Origin: CAZTDD01 sp964612675
GTDB taxonomy: Bacteria > Hinthialibacterota > Hinthialibacteria > Hinthialibacterales > JAKPRU01
Direction of reading: 5' to 3'
DNA length: 49,486 nucleotides
Assembly (NCBI GenBank): GCA_964612675.1
Contig: CAZTDD010000037.1
Location: 1 to 49,486, forward strand
Below, one piece after another: positions 24,989 to 32,063 of the stretch. The position numbers were made by a program, and so were the translations under genes. Each line of letters begins with the position of its first letter. Position 1 is the stretch's first letter. The notes under the pieces were generated by a model. The model saw only the letters and a list, made by a program, of their open reading frames with translations. It ran no database searches and was not told the origin of the DNA.

Positions 24989-26500
24989 GTGAGTCGTGAA
25001 TCAACCTTATCGCGTTTCTTTAGTTTAACTGTATGTCTCTTTGTGCTTCTGTGTGTCGTGGGCAACGGCACATGCTACGCCGTCGGTCGAGCAGGACCGG
25101 AACTCCGCTCCCATAGCGGGCCGTTCAGCCTTTGGGGGATCGATCTGTCCGCCGCTGAGATGTCGGACGACAGGACCGAAGAAGTTATCCAAACACTGAA
25201 CATCTATGCCAAATACGGCGTCAGCGGTATGACTGTCTCTCTCCAGCCAAGAGAAACCGGCCGAGGCGTATTCGCCGAGGATGGTTCGATTGCGGATTCA
25301 GTTATGTTGGACAGAGTACGAAGAATCACCCACGGAGCCATCGATCGGTGGTTGGTTCCCGTTGTGCGGGTTTTCGATTCCGGGCTGGGCTCAACGAAAG
25401 CGTACGAACGTGCCCTCAAAGAGGTTGCCCAGAACAGCCGGGGCTCCGGCGACATGATCTTGAATATCGGAACCGTGCCAAATGCGGATGACCTGCCGGG
25501 GTTTGTGAAGATCTTACGCGACAATAAATGGAAGGGCCTCATCGGAGTAGACCTCGATCCTGCGACGATGTCCCAAGACGAGATGAAGAAACGGGCCTCG
25601 GCGGTCGATGTGGTGTTTCTGCCCGCCGATGTTCGGATGGGGATCCCGAAGCGTGCAAGCGAGTTTCAGAAACCCATCATATTGTCTGTTTCATTGGATA
25701 AGCCGGACTCGGGAGTTAAGGAATTGATCCGGGAAGTCGCCGAGACACGAGGTGTCTATCTGATCGCAAAACTACCGTGTTGTGAGGGCGAATCGCCACA
25801 ATTCTCGATCGGTGGCCGCAACGCCGAGTCAGGCGTAGGACCCGCCTGGTACCTTGAGGAGGTCGGTAGCGCTCAGCTGGCGCTTCATGGAGCGATCGAC
25901 CGCTCGCTGGCCGCAGCCGCGGATCCGAGCGATATTCTCGAACCGGGCGAAAAAGAGGAAGGATTCGTACCGCTTTTTGACGGCAAGACGCTCAAGGGGT
26001 GGACGATCCTGAGCGATTCCTGGCAAAGTTTTACTGTCAAAGACGGGGTGATTGCGTGCGACGGTAGCGCGCCCAATACGTATCTGCGGACAAATCGACG
26101 TTTCTCCGATTTCGTTTTGCGGTTGGAGGCGAAGATATCTCCTGGTGGCAACAGCGGAATCTTCGTCCGTGCGCCGCTTTGGGGGCGTTCGTCCTTGATC
26201 GCCTTTGAACTTCAAGTTGAAGGACGGCCGAATACGAAACTTGCAAACAACGGGGCCGGCGGAATTTACAGCGTCCTGTCGCCGAAAGTGGATGCGATGA
26301 AACCGGTCGGCGAATGGAACAAGTATGAAATCACTTGTCGAGGAACCAAAGTACGGATTCTGCTGAATGGACAACTGATCCAAGACTTCGATATGGAAGA
26401 TGTTCCTAAAATGAGAAGTCGCCTGGTCGAGGGAGTGATCGGACTTCAAGACCATTCCGACGAAGTGTGGTTCCGCAAGATTCGAATCAAGGAACTGTAG
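24989..26500 (+). CDS. Secreted DUF1080-domain protein with N-terminal TIM-barrel-like region
   Basis: A 503-residue exported protein. GTG 24989 gives a signal peptide (LSRFFSLTVCLFVLLCVVG) and has AGGAAGGA ten bases upstream. The frame is open back to TTG 24938 inside the repeat element. Residues about 45-300 look like an alpha/beta barrel (LWGIDLSAAEM, WLVPVVRVFDSG, GLIGVDLDP) that I cannot name. The C-terminal 185 residues are a DUF1080 / 3-keto-disaccharide hydrolase-like domain (GFVPLFDGKTLKGWTI, NSGIFVRAP, YEITCRGTKVRILLNGQ, GVIGLQDHSDEVWFRKIRI). Such domains act on or bind sugars in the periplasm. A strong hairpin follows at 26531. It belongs to the carbohydrate module by position; reaction unknown. 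Confidence 0.85.
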   Translation: MSRESTLSRFFSLTVCLFVLLCVVGNGTCYAVGRAGPELRSHSGPFSLWGIDLSAAEMSDDRTEEVIQTLNIYAKYGVSGMTVSLQPRETGRGVFAEDGSIADSVMLDRVRRITHGAIDRWLVPVVRVFDSGLGSTKAYERALKEVAQNSRGSGDMILNIGTVPNADDLPGFVKILRDNKWKGLIGVDLDPATMSQDEMKKRASAVDVVFLPADVRMGIPKRASEFQKPIILSVSLDKPDSGVKELIREVAETRGVYLIAKLPCCEGESPQFSIGGRNAESGVGPAWYLEEVGSAQLALHGAIDRSLAAAADPSDILEPGEKEEGFVPLFDGKTLKGWTILSDSWQSFTVKDGVIACDGSAPNTYLRTNRRFSDFVLRLEAKISPGGNSGIFVRAPLWGRSSLIAFELQVEGRPNTKLANNGAGGIYSVLSPKVDAMKPVGEWNKYEITCRGTKVRILLNGQLIQDFDMEDVPKMRSRLVEGVIGLQDHSDEVWFRKIRIKEL

Positions 26501-26530
26501 AAGCGCAATCGGCTCAAATCTACTCGCTGG

Positions 26531-26566
26531 AGGCTTCTGCCGCTCGGTTCGGGGCGGCAGAAGCCT
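26531..26566. terminator. Terminator-like hairpin, 13-bp perfect stem
   Basis: AGGCTTCTGCCGC (26531-26543) pairs exactly with GCGGCAGAAGCCT (26554-26566) around a ten-base loop, 31 bases after the DUF1080 stop codon. The sequence after it is A/T-rich (CAATTATATAT) without a pure T-run. It separates the carbohydrate module from the tad locus. Confidence 0.7.
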
Positions 26567-26667
26567 CAATTATATATCGAATGATAAGAATTACGACGGC
26601 ATGAGGCATTCCTGACGTAACGATTTGTTGCTTCAGAAAAAAACACCACCTTTTTTGAGAAATTTGT

Positions 26668-26696
26668 TTGACAACCGGCAAAAAGCGCCATATACT
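26668..26696 (+). promoter_or_regulatory. Sigma70-type promoter for the flp/tad locus
   Basis: TTGACA at 26668-26673 and TATACT at 26691-26696 are separated by exactly 17 bases. The -35 box matches consensus in full and the -10 box in five of six positions. The start of transcription is expected near 26703, giving a leader of about 240 bases before the flp start codon. An A/T-rich stretch lies upstream of the -35 box. Confidence 0.75.
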
Positions 26697-26705
26697 CGCT
26701 TTAGT

Positions 26706-26768
26706 AAGGATGAAACGGAAAAGCCCCCGCTGGCAAGACACCATGACTATTCGGCGGAAATCATCCTT
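26706..26768 (+). promoter_or_regulatory. Candidate structured 5' leader RNA of the flp operon
   Basis: AAGGATGA (26706-26713) and TCATCCTT (26761-26768) are an exact eight-base inverted repeat beginning about four bases after the expected transcription start. They enclose 47 bases in which CCGC (26727-26730) can pair with GCGG (26754-26757) and TGG with CCA. This predicts a 5' stem-loop with an inner helix. I do not recognise it as a known riboswitch; the cyclic-di-GMP GEMM consensus is not evident. Confidence 0.4.
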
Positions 26769-26801
26769 CAGAACGTGTCATATCTTTGCGGAGGCAACAT
26801 C

Positions 26802-26906
26802 GTGAAATCTCATCAATGTCGTTCATTTTCGCCTTCGCACCTGCCAATGTCAGATCTCCCAGGGTTCGAGATTTTTTTTGTCAATAATCCTTACTCACAG
26901 AGGTAA
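26802..26906 (+). CDS. Possible 34-residue leader peptide upstream of flp
   Basis: GTG 26802 has GGAGG at 26790-26794 seven bases upstream, one of the better ribosome sites in the window, and the frame runs to TAA 26904-26906. The predicted peptide begins MKSHQCRSFSPSHLP and ends FFVNNPYSQR. It has no domain or membrane segment. Its codons run across the small T-tract hairpin at 26852-26879, so its translation could affect that structure. It may equally be chance: it is short and unconfirmed. Confidence 0.35.
   Translation: MKSHQCRSFSPSHLPMSDLPGFEIFFVNNPYSQR
26852..26879 (+). terminator. Weak T-tract hairpin in the flp leader (possible attenuator)
   Basis: AGATCTC and CGAGAT can pair over five Watson-Crick pairs (ATCTC/GAGAT), extended by a wobble pair, and are followed directly by eight T (26872-26879). 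This is the layout of a rho-independent terminator, but the stem is weak. It lies about 64 bases before the flp ATG and inside the candidate leader peptide frame. Confidence 0.3.
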
Positions 26907-26942
26907 GGAAAGGTACTACTAAAAACCAGGAGGAGAAGGATC

Positions 26943-27125
26943 ATGAAAGAGACCTTCCAAGCCGTAAAACGATTTCTTACCAGTGAAGACGGCCCGACAG
27001 CGGTCGAATACGCCGTCATGCTCGCCCTCATCATCGTCGCAGCCGTAACCGCCATCACTCAACTCGGGGGCGCAGTGAGCACAATGTTCATAAATGTGAA
27101 GGACACACTCGCACCATCGGGCTGA
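26943..27125 (+). CDS. flp: Flp/Fap-type pilin subunit
   Basis: A 60-residue prepilin, the major subunit of the tight-adherence (Flp) pilus. The leader ends in GPTAVEYAVMLALIIVAAV. This holds the conserved Glu-Tyr pair five and six residues after the Gly cleavage site (G17-P18), followed by the hydrophobic assembly helix and a short tail. GGAGGAGAAGG lies just before ATG 26943. It is the first gene of the tad locus and is separated from the next gene by a strong hairpin. The neighbouring CpaA-like peptidase should process it. Confidence 0.95.
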   Translation: MKETFQAVKRFLTSEDGPTAVEYAVMLALIIVAAVTAITQLGGAVSTMFINVKDTLAPSG

Positions 27126-27199
27126 TCCGGCATGGCCCCGATGCGCAAACGAAACTGAGTGAAATGACATCAAAAGTGAAAGGGAGCAATCGGGAAAAT

Positions 27200-27268
27200 G
27201 GGAGAGTCGCCACGACGAATAGTGTTTCGAGACGAACACTGCCTGCGTCCACGCACGGCGACTCTCCC
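27200..27268 (+). terminator. Nested hairpin between flp and the prepilin peptidase gene
   Basis: GGGAGAGTCGCC (27200-27211) and GGCGACTCTCCC (27257-27268) form a perfect 12-bp stem. Inside it AGTGTT (27221-27226) pairs with AACACT (27235-27240). The sequence after the stem is GTGGTTTTC. This is a likely partial terminator or mRNA-stabilising structure giving more pilin than assembly-machine transcript, as often seen after a pilin gene. Confidence 0.65.
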
Positions 27269-27307
27269 GTGGTTTTCTCGATTCAGGACAGTTGAGCGAG
27301 GAGTCCA

Positions 27308-27823
27308 ATGAGAGTCGAAATCATCATCGCAAGCGTATTCTTAGCGGTCGCCGCGTATATCGATTGGAAAGAACACCGAGTCCCCAACTGGCTGACTTTC
27401 TGGGCGTTCGGCTGGGGAATCGCGTTTCACACGTTAGGAAGCGGAATGGCCGGTCTCTGGATTGCCCTACTCGGAGCAGCAATCGGTTTGGCAACGTTGA
27501 TCGTCCCTTACGCACTCGGCGGAATGGGGGCAGGCGACGTCAAACTGATGGCCGCGGTTGGTGCCTGGGTAGGCGCCGGCGCCACAATCCAAGCCTTCGT
27601 ATGGATCGCACTCTTCGGCGGACTTCTCGGAGCCTACTCGATCCTGCGGAGCCGTCAGATCCACGCTCGAATGCGCGGCGTTCTTTTCGCCGGTAAAAAT
27701 CTTTTCACACTCCAAACACTCGAAACAAACGCGGAAGGAATCCCGTCCAAGATTCTTCTTCCATACGGTGTGCCCATTGCTCTTGGGTTTTACGCGTACT
27801 TCCTCTTCGGAGGTTTGATCTGA
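27308..27823 (+). CDS. cpaA: Prepilin peptidase, CpaA/TadV family
   Basis: A 171-residue polytopic A24 aspartic peptidase that removes the leader from Flp-type prepilins in the inner membrane. The two catalytic aspartates lie in AAYIDWKEHRVPNWLT (Asp20) and GGMGAGDVKLMAAVG (the GxGD motif). About five or six membrane helices are predicted. The protein has the short TadV length and lacks the N-terminal methyltransferase domain of PilD. ATG 27308 is preceded by GAGGAG. Its TGA overlaps the ATG of tadE by one base, so translation is coupled. Confidence 0.95.
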   Translation: MRVEIIIASVFLAVAAYIDWKEHRVPNWLTFWAFGWGIAFHTLGSGMAGLWIALLGAAIGLATLIVPYALGGMGAGDVKLMAAVGAWVGAGATIQAFVWIALFGGLLGAYSILRSRQIHARMRGVLFAGKNLFTLQTLETNAEGIPSKILLPYGVPIALGFYAYFLFGGLI

Positions 27824-28254
27824 TGTATCTCGGACCCCGTCGAAAAAATACTCTTAAAAACAGTGAAAAAGGTGCCGCGACCCTCGAGTTCGCTCTGTTG
27901 CTTCCGCTGTTGCTTCCAATTCTGTTCGGCATCGTCGAATTCGGGCGGGCCATGATGATCTGTCACGTTCTGACAACCACCGCCCGTGAAGGAGCTCGAG
28001 CCGCGAGCTTGCCTGGCGCAGACAATTCCCTCGTGATGTCGACGATTCTGAACGAACTGTCGCAGGCGGGACTCAGCTACGACAGTTGCGAACTCATTCC
28101 CGACGATGTTGCCACAGCCGAGCGCGACACACCGGTAACCGTCCGGATACGAATTAATTACGGTTCCATTGCGTGCATTCCCGGGTTTTTCCCCGGACTC
28201 TCGGATCTTCAATTACAGGGGGTAGCAGTAATGCGTAAGGAAGGATTTGGTTGA
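27823..28254 (+). CDS. tadE: TadE-like minor pseudopilin
   Basis: A 143-residue protein with the TadE N-terminal signature NSEKGAATLEFALLLPLLLPILFGIVEFGR. This is a pseudopilin-like leader followed by a conserved Glu in the hydrophobic helix, then TTTAREGARAASLPG. TadE proteins are processed by the TadV peptidase and needed for Flp pilus assembly. The start codon shares its A with the stop of cpaA. The C-terminal part ends in a basic VMRKEGFG. A mini-CpaB gene follows 45 bases later. Confidence 0.92.
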   Translation: MYLGPRRKNTLKNSEKGAATLEFALLLPLLLPILFGIVEFGRAMMICHVLTTTAREGARAASLPGADNSLVMSTILNELSQAGLSYDSCELIPDDVATAERDTPVTVRIRINYGSIACIPGFFPGLSDLQLQGVAVMRKEGFG

Positions 28255-28299
28255 GAACGCGAAGCCACCGAGGTTTCGGTGGCGGAAAGGAAAGACATC

Positions 28300-28458
28300 A
28301 TGTCGAAAACCGCCGCTTTACTCGTTCTGCTTTTCGCCCTGTTGTCGGGCTTCATGGCCAGTTCAACCTTGATGAGTTTTGTAGACAAAACTGAAACGCG
28401 CATGTCGAGAATCGAAGCCGTTCAGAGCTCCTGTACGTATGCCAGTCTGCGGAATTAA
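28300..28458 (+). CDS. 52-residue CpaB N-terminus-like membrane peptide
   Basis: ATG 28300, with GGAAAGGAAAG upstream, opens a 52-codon frame ending at TAA 28456-28458. The product starts MSKTAALLVLLFALLSGFMA and then carries SSTLMSFVDKTETRMSRIEA. It aligns with the first residues of the CpaB protein encoded 14 bases downstream (MSKTAAIFVLLLAICSGLIA): same MSKTAA start, one membrane helix, then a charged segment, but no SAF domain. The 5' ends of the two genes are also alike at the DNA level (TCATGTCGAAAACCGCCGC in both). This looks like a partial tandem duplication of cpaB kept as a separate short gene. The function is unknown; a membrane accessory of the pilus is one guess. Confidence 0.7.
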   Translation: MSKTAALLVLLFALLSGFMASSTLMSFVDKTETRMSRIEAVQSSCTYASLRN

Positions 28459-28472
28459 GCCGGGAGGAAATC

Positions 28473-29321
28473 ATGTCGAAAACCGCCGCGATCTTCGTTC
28501 TTTTACTCGCGATCTGTTCCGGACTGATTGCAAGCGCAACCGTGATGAAATACGTCCGCGAGCAAACCGCCCAGGCGCAGGAAGAAACGCCGATGATCCC
28601 CGTGATCGTCGCAAGCGAAGAAATCGCGGCCGGAACGGCAATTCTCGCAAGACAAATCAAACTCGCCGAGCGTGAGCCGGGCACCGTGCCGGAAAATGCG
28701 GCAAAGACCGAGATCGATGTGGTCGACCATGTAGCAAAAAGCACGATTTATCCCGGCGAGTATATTCTCGCCAACCGTGTCGCCGAGAAGGGCAGCCCCG
28801 CAGGATTGCCTGCGCTTATCCCGGAAAACTATCGAGCGATCACCCTGCGCGTTGACGACACCATCAGCGTTGCGGGATTTGTTCGCCCCGGGCACCACGT
28901 GGATGTTCTTACAACCGTAGATCTTCCGGACAATCGAGAAGACACCATCAGCAAGGTGATCCTCCAAAACGTACAGGTCATCGCCACCGGTCAGGAGATT
29001 GAAGAAAGAGAAGAGAAGAAGCCGAAAGTGGTTCCTACCGTCACAGTGCTCGTGACGTTGGAGCAGGCGGAACGGCTGACCCTTGCTGCAAATGCAGGCG
29101 ACATCCGTCTCGTCCTACGGAACCACCATATTGACCGGACGGAACTCAAAACCTCCGGCGTTCGTTTGACAACCCTGATCGAGCAAACGGATAAAGCCCC
29201 CGCCCCGTCGCCGCCGGTTGAGGTGAGCGCGCCTACTCCCGTTCGTCCCACGCCGCAACCCGTTCGCGTCGTCGAGGTTTATCGGGGGACGCAAAAATCC
29301 AGTTTGACCTTTGCCAAATGA
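28473..29321 (+). CDS. cpaB: Flp pilus assembly protein CpaB/RcpC, SAF domain
   Basis: A 282-residue protein with an N-terminal membrane helix (residues 4-24). A SAF domain follows (MIPVIVASEEIAAGTAILARQI to YPGEYILANRVA), then the CpaB core with RAITLRVDDTISVAGFVRPGHHVDVLTT and TVLVTLEQAERLTLAANAGDIRLVLRN. The C-terminal 50 residues are proline-rich. CpaB acts in the periplasm with the CpaC secretin. It lies between the mini-CpaB and the secretin gene in the usual tad order. ATG 28473 gives a full-length family member. Confidence 0.95.
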   Translation: MSKTAAIFVLLLAICSGLIASATVMKYVREQTAQAQEETPMIPVIVASEEIAAGTAILARQIKLAEREPGTVPENAAKTEIDVVDHVAKSTIYPGEYILANRVAEKGSPAGLPALIPENYRAITLRVDDTISVAGFVRPGHHVDVLTTVDLPDNREDTISKVILQNVQVIATGQEIEEREEKKPKVVPTVTVLVTLEQAERLTLAANAGDIRLVLRNHHIDRTELKTSGVRLTTLIEQTDKAPAPSPPVEVSAPTPVRPTPQPVRVVEVYRGTQKSSLTFAK

Positions 29322-29434
29322 TACGTGCGCAAAAACAGGACCGCTTACGATGACCGCAGATGTCATGCATATAACGCCAAGGGGCAGGCAAGCGGAGTTT
29401 GTCGCAGTAACCAAATGGAAAACAGGTGAAACCA

Positions 29435-30865
29435 ATGAAGCAGGCAAAATCTCGTCTCAAACCTTCCATCGCCTTCTATGAACTTCTAGTTATTCTCTTT
29501 CTGCAAAACACGGCCTTCGGGCTGCCAGCCATCGATGAGGTGATTTCGAGCAACGAACAGCTCGTGGTTCCCGTAAACCAATCTCAACTCGTGCACGTCA
29601 AAAGCGCCGTGACTAGGGTCTCGATTGTCGAAACGGAAGTTGCGGATGTGCAGATCCTCGATCCGAAAGAAATCCTCATCAATGGAAAGACAGTCGGTCA
29701 AACAACCTTAATCCTGTGGATGGAAAACAATAAAACCACCACAATCGATGTTGCCGTGACCTGGAATACAAACCAAATCGAAAAAATCCTTCGAACGGTC
29801 ATGCCCGGCGAATCGATCGAGGTGATCTCGCTGGATGATGCCATCGCGTTACGCGGGTACGTCAGCGATATTGAAAAGGCCAAACAAGCGGTCGAGATTG
29901 CCGAGTCATTTGTACCCAAAACCGTGAATTTGCTGAATGTACCCGGTACGCACCAGGTCCTGTTGCAAGTCAAAATCGCCGAAATCTCCAGATCCTTCCG
30001 CGATGAAAAAGGAATCAATATTCAAATTACCGATCCGGATTTTGTCGGCGCCAACATGCTCGGCGATCTGATTTCAGCTCATCCGAAGTCCTCCGGAGTC
30101 TCTGTCAGCGATTCGGTGACCCAATTCTTCGGTCTTCCCAAGGATCACGTTTACGGTTTTATCGAGACACTCGAAGAAAAAGGTCTACTGCAGATTCTCG
30201 CAGAACCCAACCTGATCGCTCGCAGCGGGGAGACCGCCGATTTCCTCGTTGGTGGAGAATTCCCGATTCCAGTGGCTCAAAGCGGAATGAATGCGAACGC
30301 CATTACCATCGAGTACAAAGAATTCGGCATTCGTCTCAACTTTACACCGACTGTCGTTTCCTACGACACAATCCACCTGGATGTGTCGCCGGAAGTCAGC
30401 GATCTCGATTTCGGCCAGGGGGTCAAAATTGCCGGATTCACTATTCCTACGCTGATTACACGTCGCGCTCACACCGTTGTGAAACTGAACCACGGGCAGA
30501 CATTCGCAATTGCGGGCCTTATCAGCAAATCGAAAGAAAACAAACGACGAAAATCGCCGCCGATGTCGGGTGTACCGATTCTTGGTGGACTGTTCCGCGG
30601 TCATGAATTGCGGAACGAGGAGACCGAATTACTAATCATGGTCACCCCGCACCTGGTCGCTCCGATCCACGCGAACAGAGAATTCACCATGCCCGGCGAA
30701 CCGGCATCGCAGGCGGATCGGGAAGAGGAGAAAGAGTTAATGCCTCGATTTGCTCCGGCCGATTCTTCGCTCCCGGCGAATCCGCGGCAACGAAAGGCCC
30801 CTGCCGGTGAAATAATTCAAGAGCAGATTCTATCCGGTAAAGGGATCGATATATCAACAGATTGA
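29435..30865 (+). CDS. cpaC: Flp pilus secretin CpaC/RcpA
   Basis: A 476-residue outer-membrane secretin forming the Flp pilus exit channel. A signal peptide (FYELLVILFLQNTAFG) is followed by the pilus-assembly N-domain (LVVPVNQSQLVHVKSAVTRV), a BON-like segment (IALRGYVSDIEKAKQAVEIAE), then the secretin domain. This contains VLLQVKIAEISRSF, LAEPNLIARSGETADFLVGGEFPIP, NFTPTVVSYDTIHLDVSPEVS and GVPILGGLFRG, near TELLIMVTPHLV. ATG 29435 has AGGTGA six bases upstream; GTG 29426 is an alternative. The 113 bases before it hold no convincing gene. The C-terminal tail of about 50 residues is polar. Confidence 0.95.
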   Translation: MKQAKSRLKPSIAFYELLVILFLQNTAFGLPAIDEVISSNEQLVVPVNQSQLVHVKSAVTRVSIVETEVADVQILDPKEILINGKTVGQTTLILWMENNKTTTIDVAVTWNTNQIEKILRTVMPGESIEVISLDDAIALRGYVSDIEKAKQAVEIAESFVPKTVNLLNVPGTHQVLLQVKIAEISRSFRDEKGINIQITDPDFVGANMLGDLISAHPKSSGVSVSDSVTQFFGLPKDHVYGFIETLEEKGLLQILAEPNLIARSGETADFLVGGEFPIPVAQSGMNANAITIEYKEFGIRLNFTPTVVSYDTIHLDVSPEVSDLDFGQGVKIAGFTIPTLITRRAHTVVKLNHGQTFAIAGLISKSKENKRRKSPPMSGVPILGGLFRGHELRNEETELLIMVTPHLVAPIHANREFTMPGEPASQADREEEKELMPRFAPADSSLPANPRQRKAPAGEIIQEQILSGKGIDISTD

Positions 30866-30874
30866 GCAAACATA

Positions 30875-32050
30875 ATGAACGAGAATTGCGTAAAAAGATC
30901 GGGTTCCGTACTTCCGCTGGTCGCGGTATCGCTCACGTTAATTATGGCGATGCTTGTGATGGCGATTGATCTTGGCTGGATGTATTTGGCCAAAAACGAA
31001 CTCCAGAATGCAGCGGATGCCGCAGCGCTTGCCGGTGCCGTTGAATTGATCGATGAGGATTTCCTCAGCGGGTCTTCCTATCAAGCCGATGATGTCTCTG
31101 CATGTAGAGACTCCGCTGAAACATTTGCCGGATACAACACCGCAGCAAAACGAAACCTACTTGTCGATCGAAACGATCTAAACGATCCCCAGGGAGGAAT
31201 TGTCGTCGGATATATCGAGGATCCGCTGGACTTTTCCAGTACTTTGCAGACCGATTCTATGGAAGAAGACAATTCCGTTCGAGTCCGCACAGAGCTCGCA
31301 GAAACGATCAACGGGCCGCTCGCATTATTCTTCGCAAGCGTCTTCGGCAAACAGACGGTTGAAGTGGGGGCACATGCAACGGCGACAGTGGATGACCGAG
31401 TCGTCGGCTTTGCGGTTGCCTCGGACAAAACCCTGCCGCTGCTGCCATTCACGGTAAATGTAGACCTTTGGGATGAGGGCTATCCGGGGGACCCCATCGG
31501 CGCCTCATTTTTTCCGGCCTTCGGTTTTCACCTTTTGAAACTTCTCTCCTCTCAGTCCTGCCATTGGACATCGGGGGTCTTGAAACTATATCCGAATTTC
31601 CCAGGCGAGTCGGGAAATTTCGGCACGCTCGACATCGGTCCGTCGAATAACTCCACGTCGGATCTGATGCGACAGATTCGCGACGGCGTCACCAGCGCGG
31701 ATTTGAATGCGATCGGTGGACTGGTTCTAACAGATGATGGGAGCGGTGTGTTTTCGAAGTGGCTTCAGGGCGACACAGGCGTAAGCACGGCGATCGGAAA
31801 AGCGGTCAAAGATATACTTGGCGAGTCTCGCATGATCCCACTTCACAGAAATTACGTGGGCAGCGGCAACAACCTGGAATACGAAGTGGTTCGATTCGCC
31901 GGAGTCAAAGTCGTCAACGTGAAAATGACAGGCGCTCTGGAGTACAGGCATATCGACGTTGTTCCCACTCAGGTTGTCACTCAGTACGGGATGATCCACC
32001 CGGACGCTCCCGGTTCCAATCTTGTCTACTCACTCGCGCTGACAAGGTAG
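30875..32050 (+). CDS. tadG: TadG-like putative Flp pilus-assembly protein
   Basis: A 391-residue protein with the TadG N-terminal domain: SGSVLPLVAVSLTLIMAMLVMAIDLGWMYLAKNELQNAADAAALAGA, a single membrane helix followed by the conserved NELQNAADAAALAGA stretch. A long extracytoplasmic region follows, of mixed alpha/beta character, without a recognisable von Willebrand A fold motif. TadG-type minor pseudopilin proteins help anchor or complete the Flp pilus. It starts nine bases after the secretin gene and is followed after 13 bases by cpaE. Confidence 0.88.
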   Translation: MNENCVKRSGSVLPLVAVSLTLIMAMLVMAIDLGWMYLAKNELQNAADAAALAGAVELIDEDFLSGSSYQADDVSACRDSAETFAGYNTAAKRNLLVDRNDLNDPQGGIVVGYIEDPLDFSSTLQTDSMEEDNSVRVRTELAETINGPLALFFASVFGKQTVEVGAHATATVDDRVVGFAVASDKTLPLLPFTVNVDLWDEGYPGDPIGASFFPAFGFHLLKLLSSQSCHWTSGVLKLYPNFPGESGNFGTLDIGPSNNSTSDLMRQIRDGVTSADLNAIGGLVLTDDGSGVFSKWLQGDTGVSTAIGKAVKDILGESRMIPLHRNYVGSGNNLEYEVVRFAGVKVVNVKMTGALEYRHIDVVPTQVVTQYGMIHPDAPGSNLVYSLALTR

Positions 32051-32063
32051 AGGGGAAAAGCAA

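Noticed and set aside
26697..26942. Cyclic-di-GMP (GEMM) riboswitch before flp
   Set aside because: I could not find the conserved GEMM core; the stem seen there is listed only as an unknown structure.
29350..29481. 43-codon frame from ATG 29350 between cpaB and cpaC
   Set aside because: It overlaps the secretin start, lacks a convincing ribosome site and has no recognisable feature.
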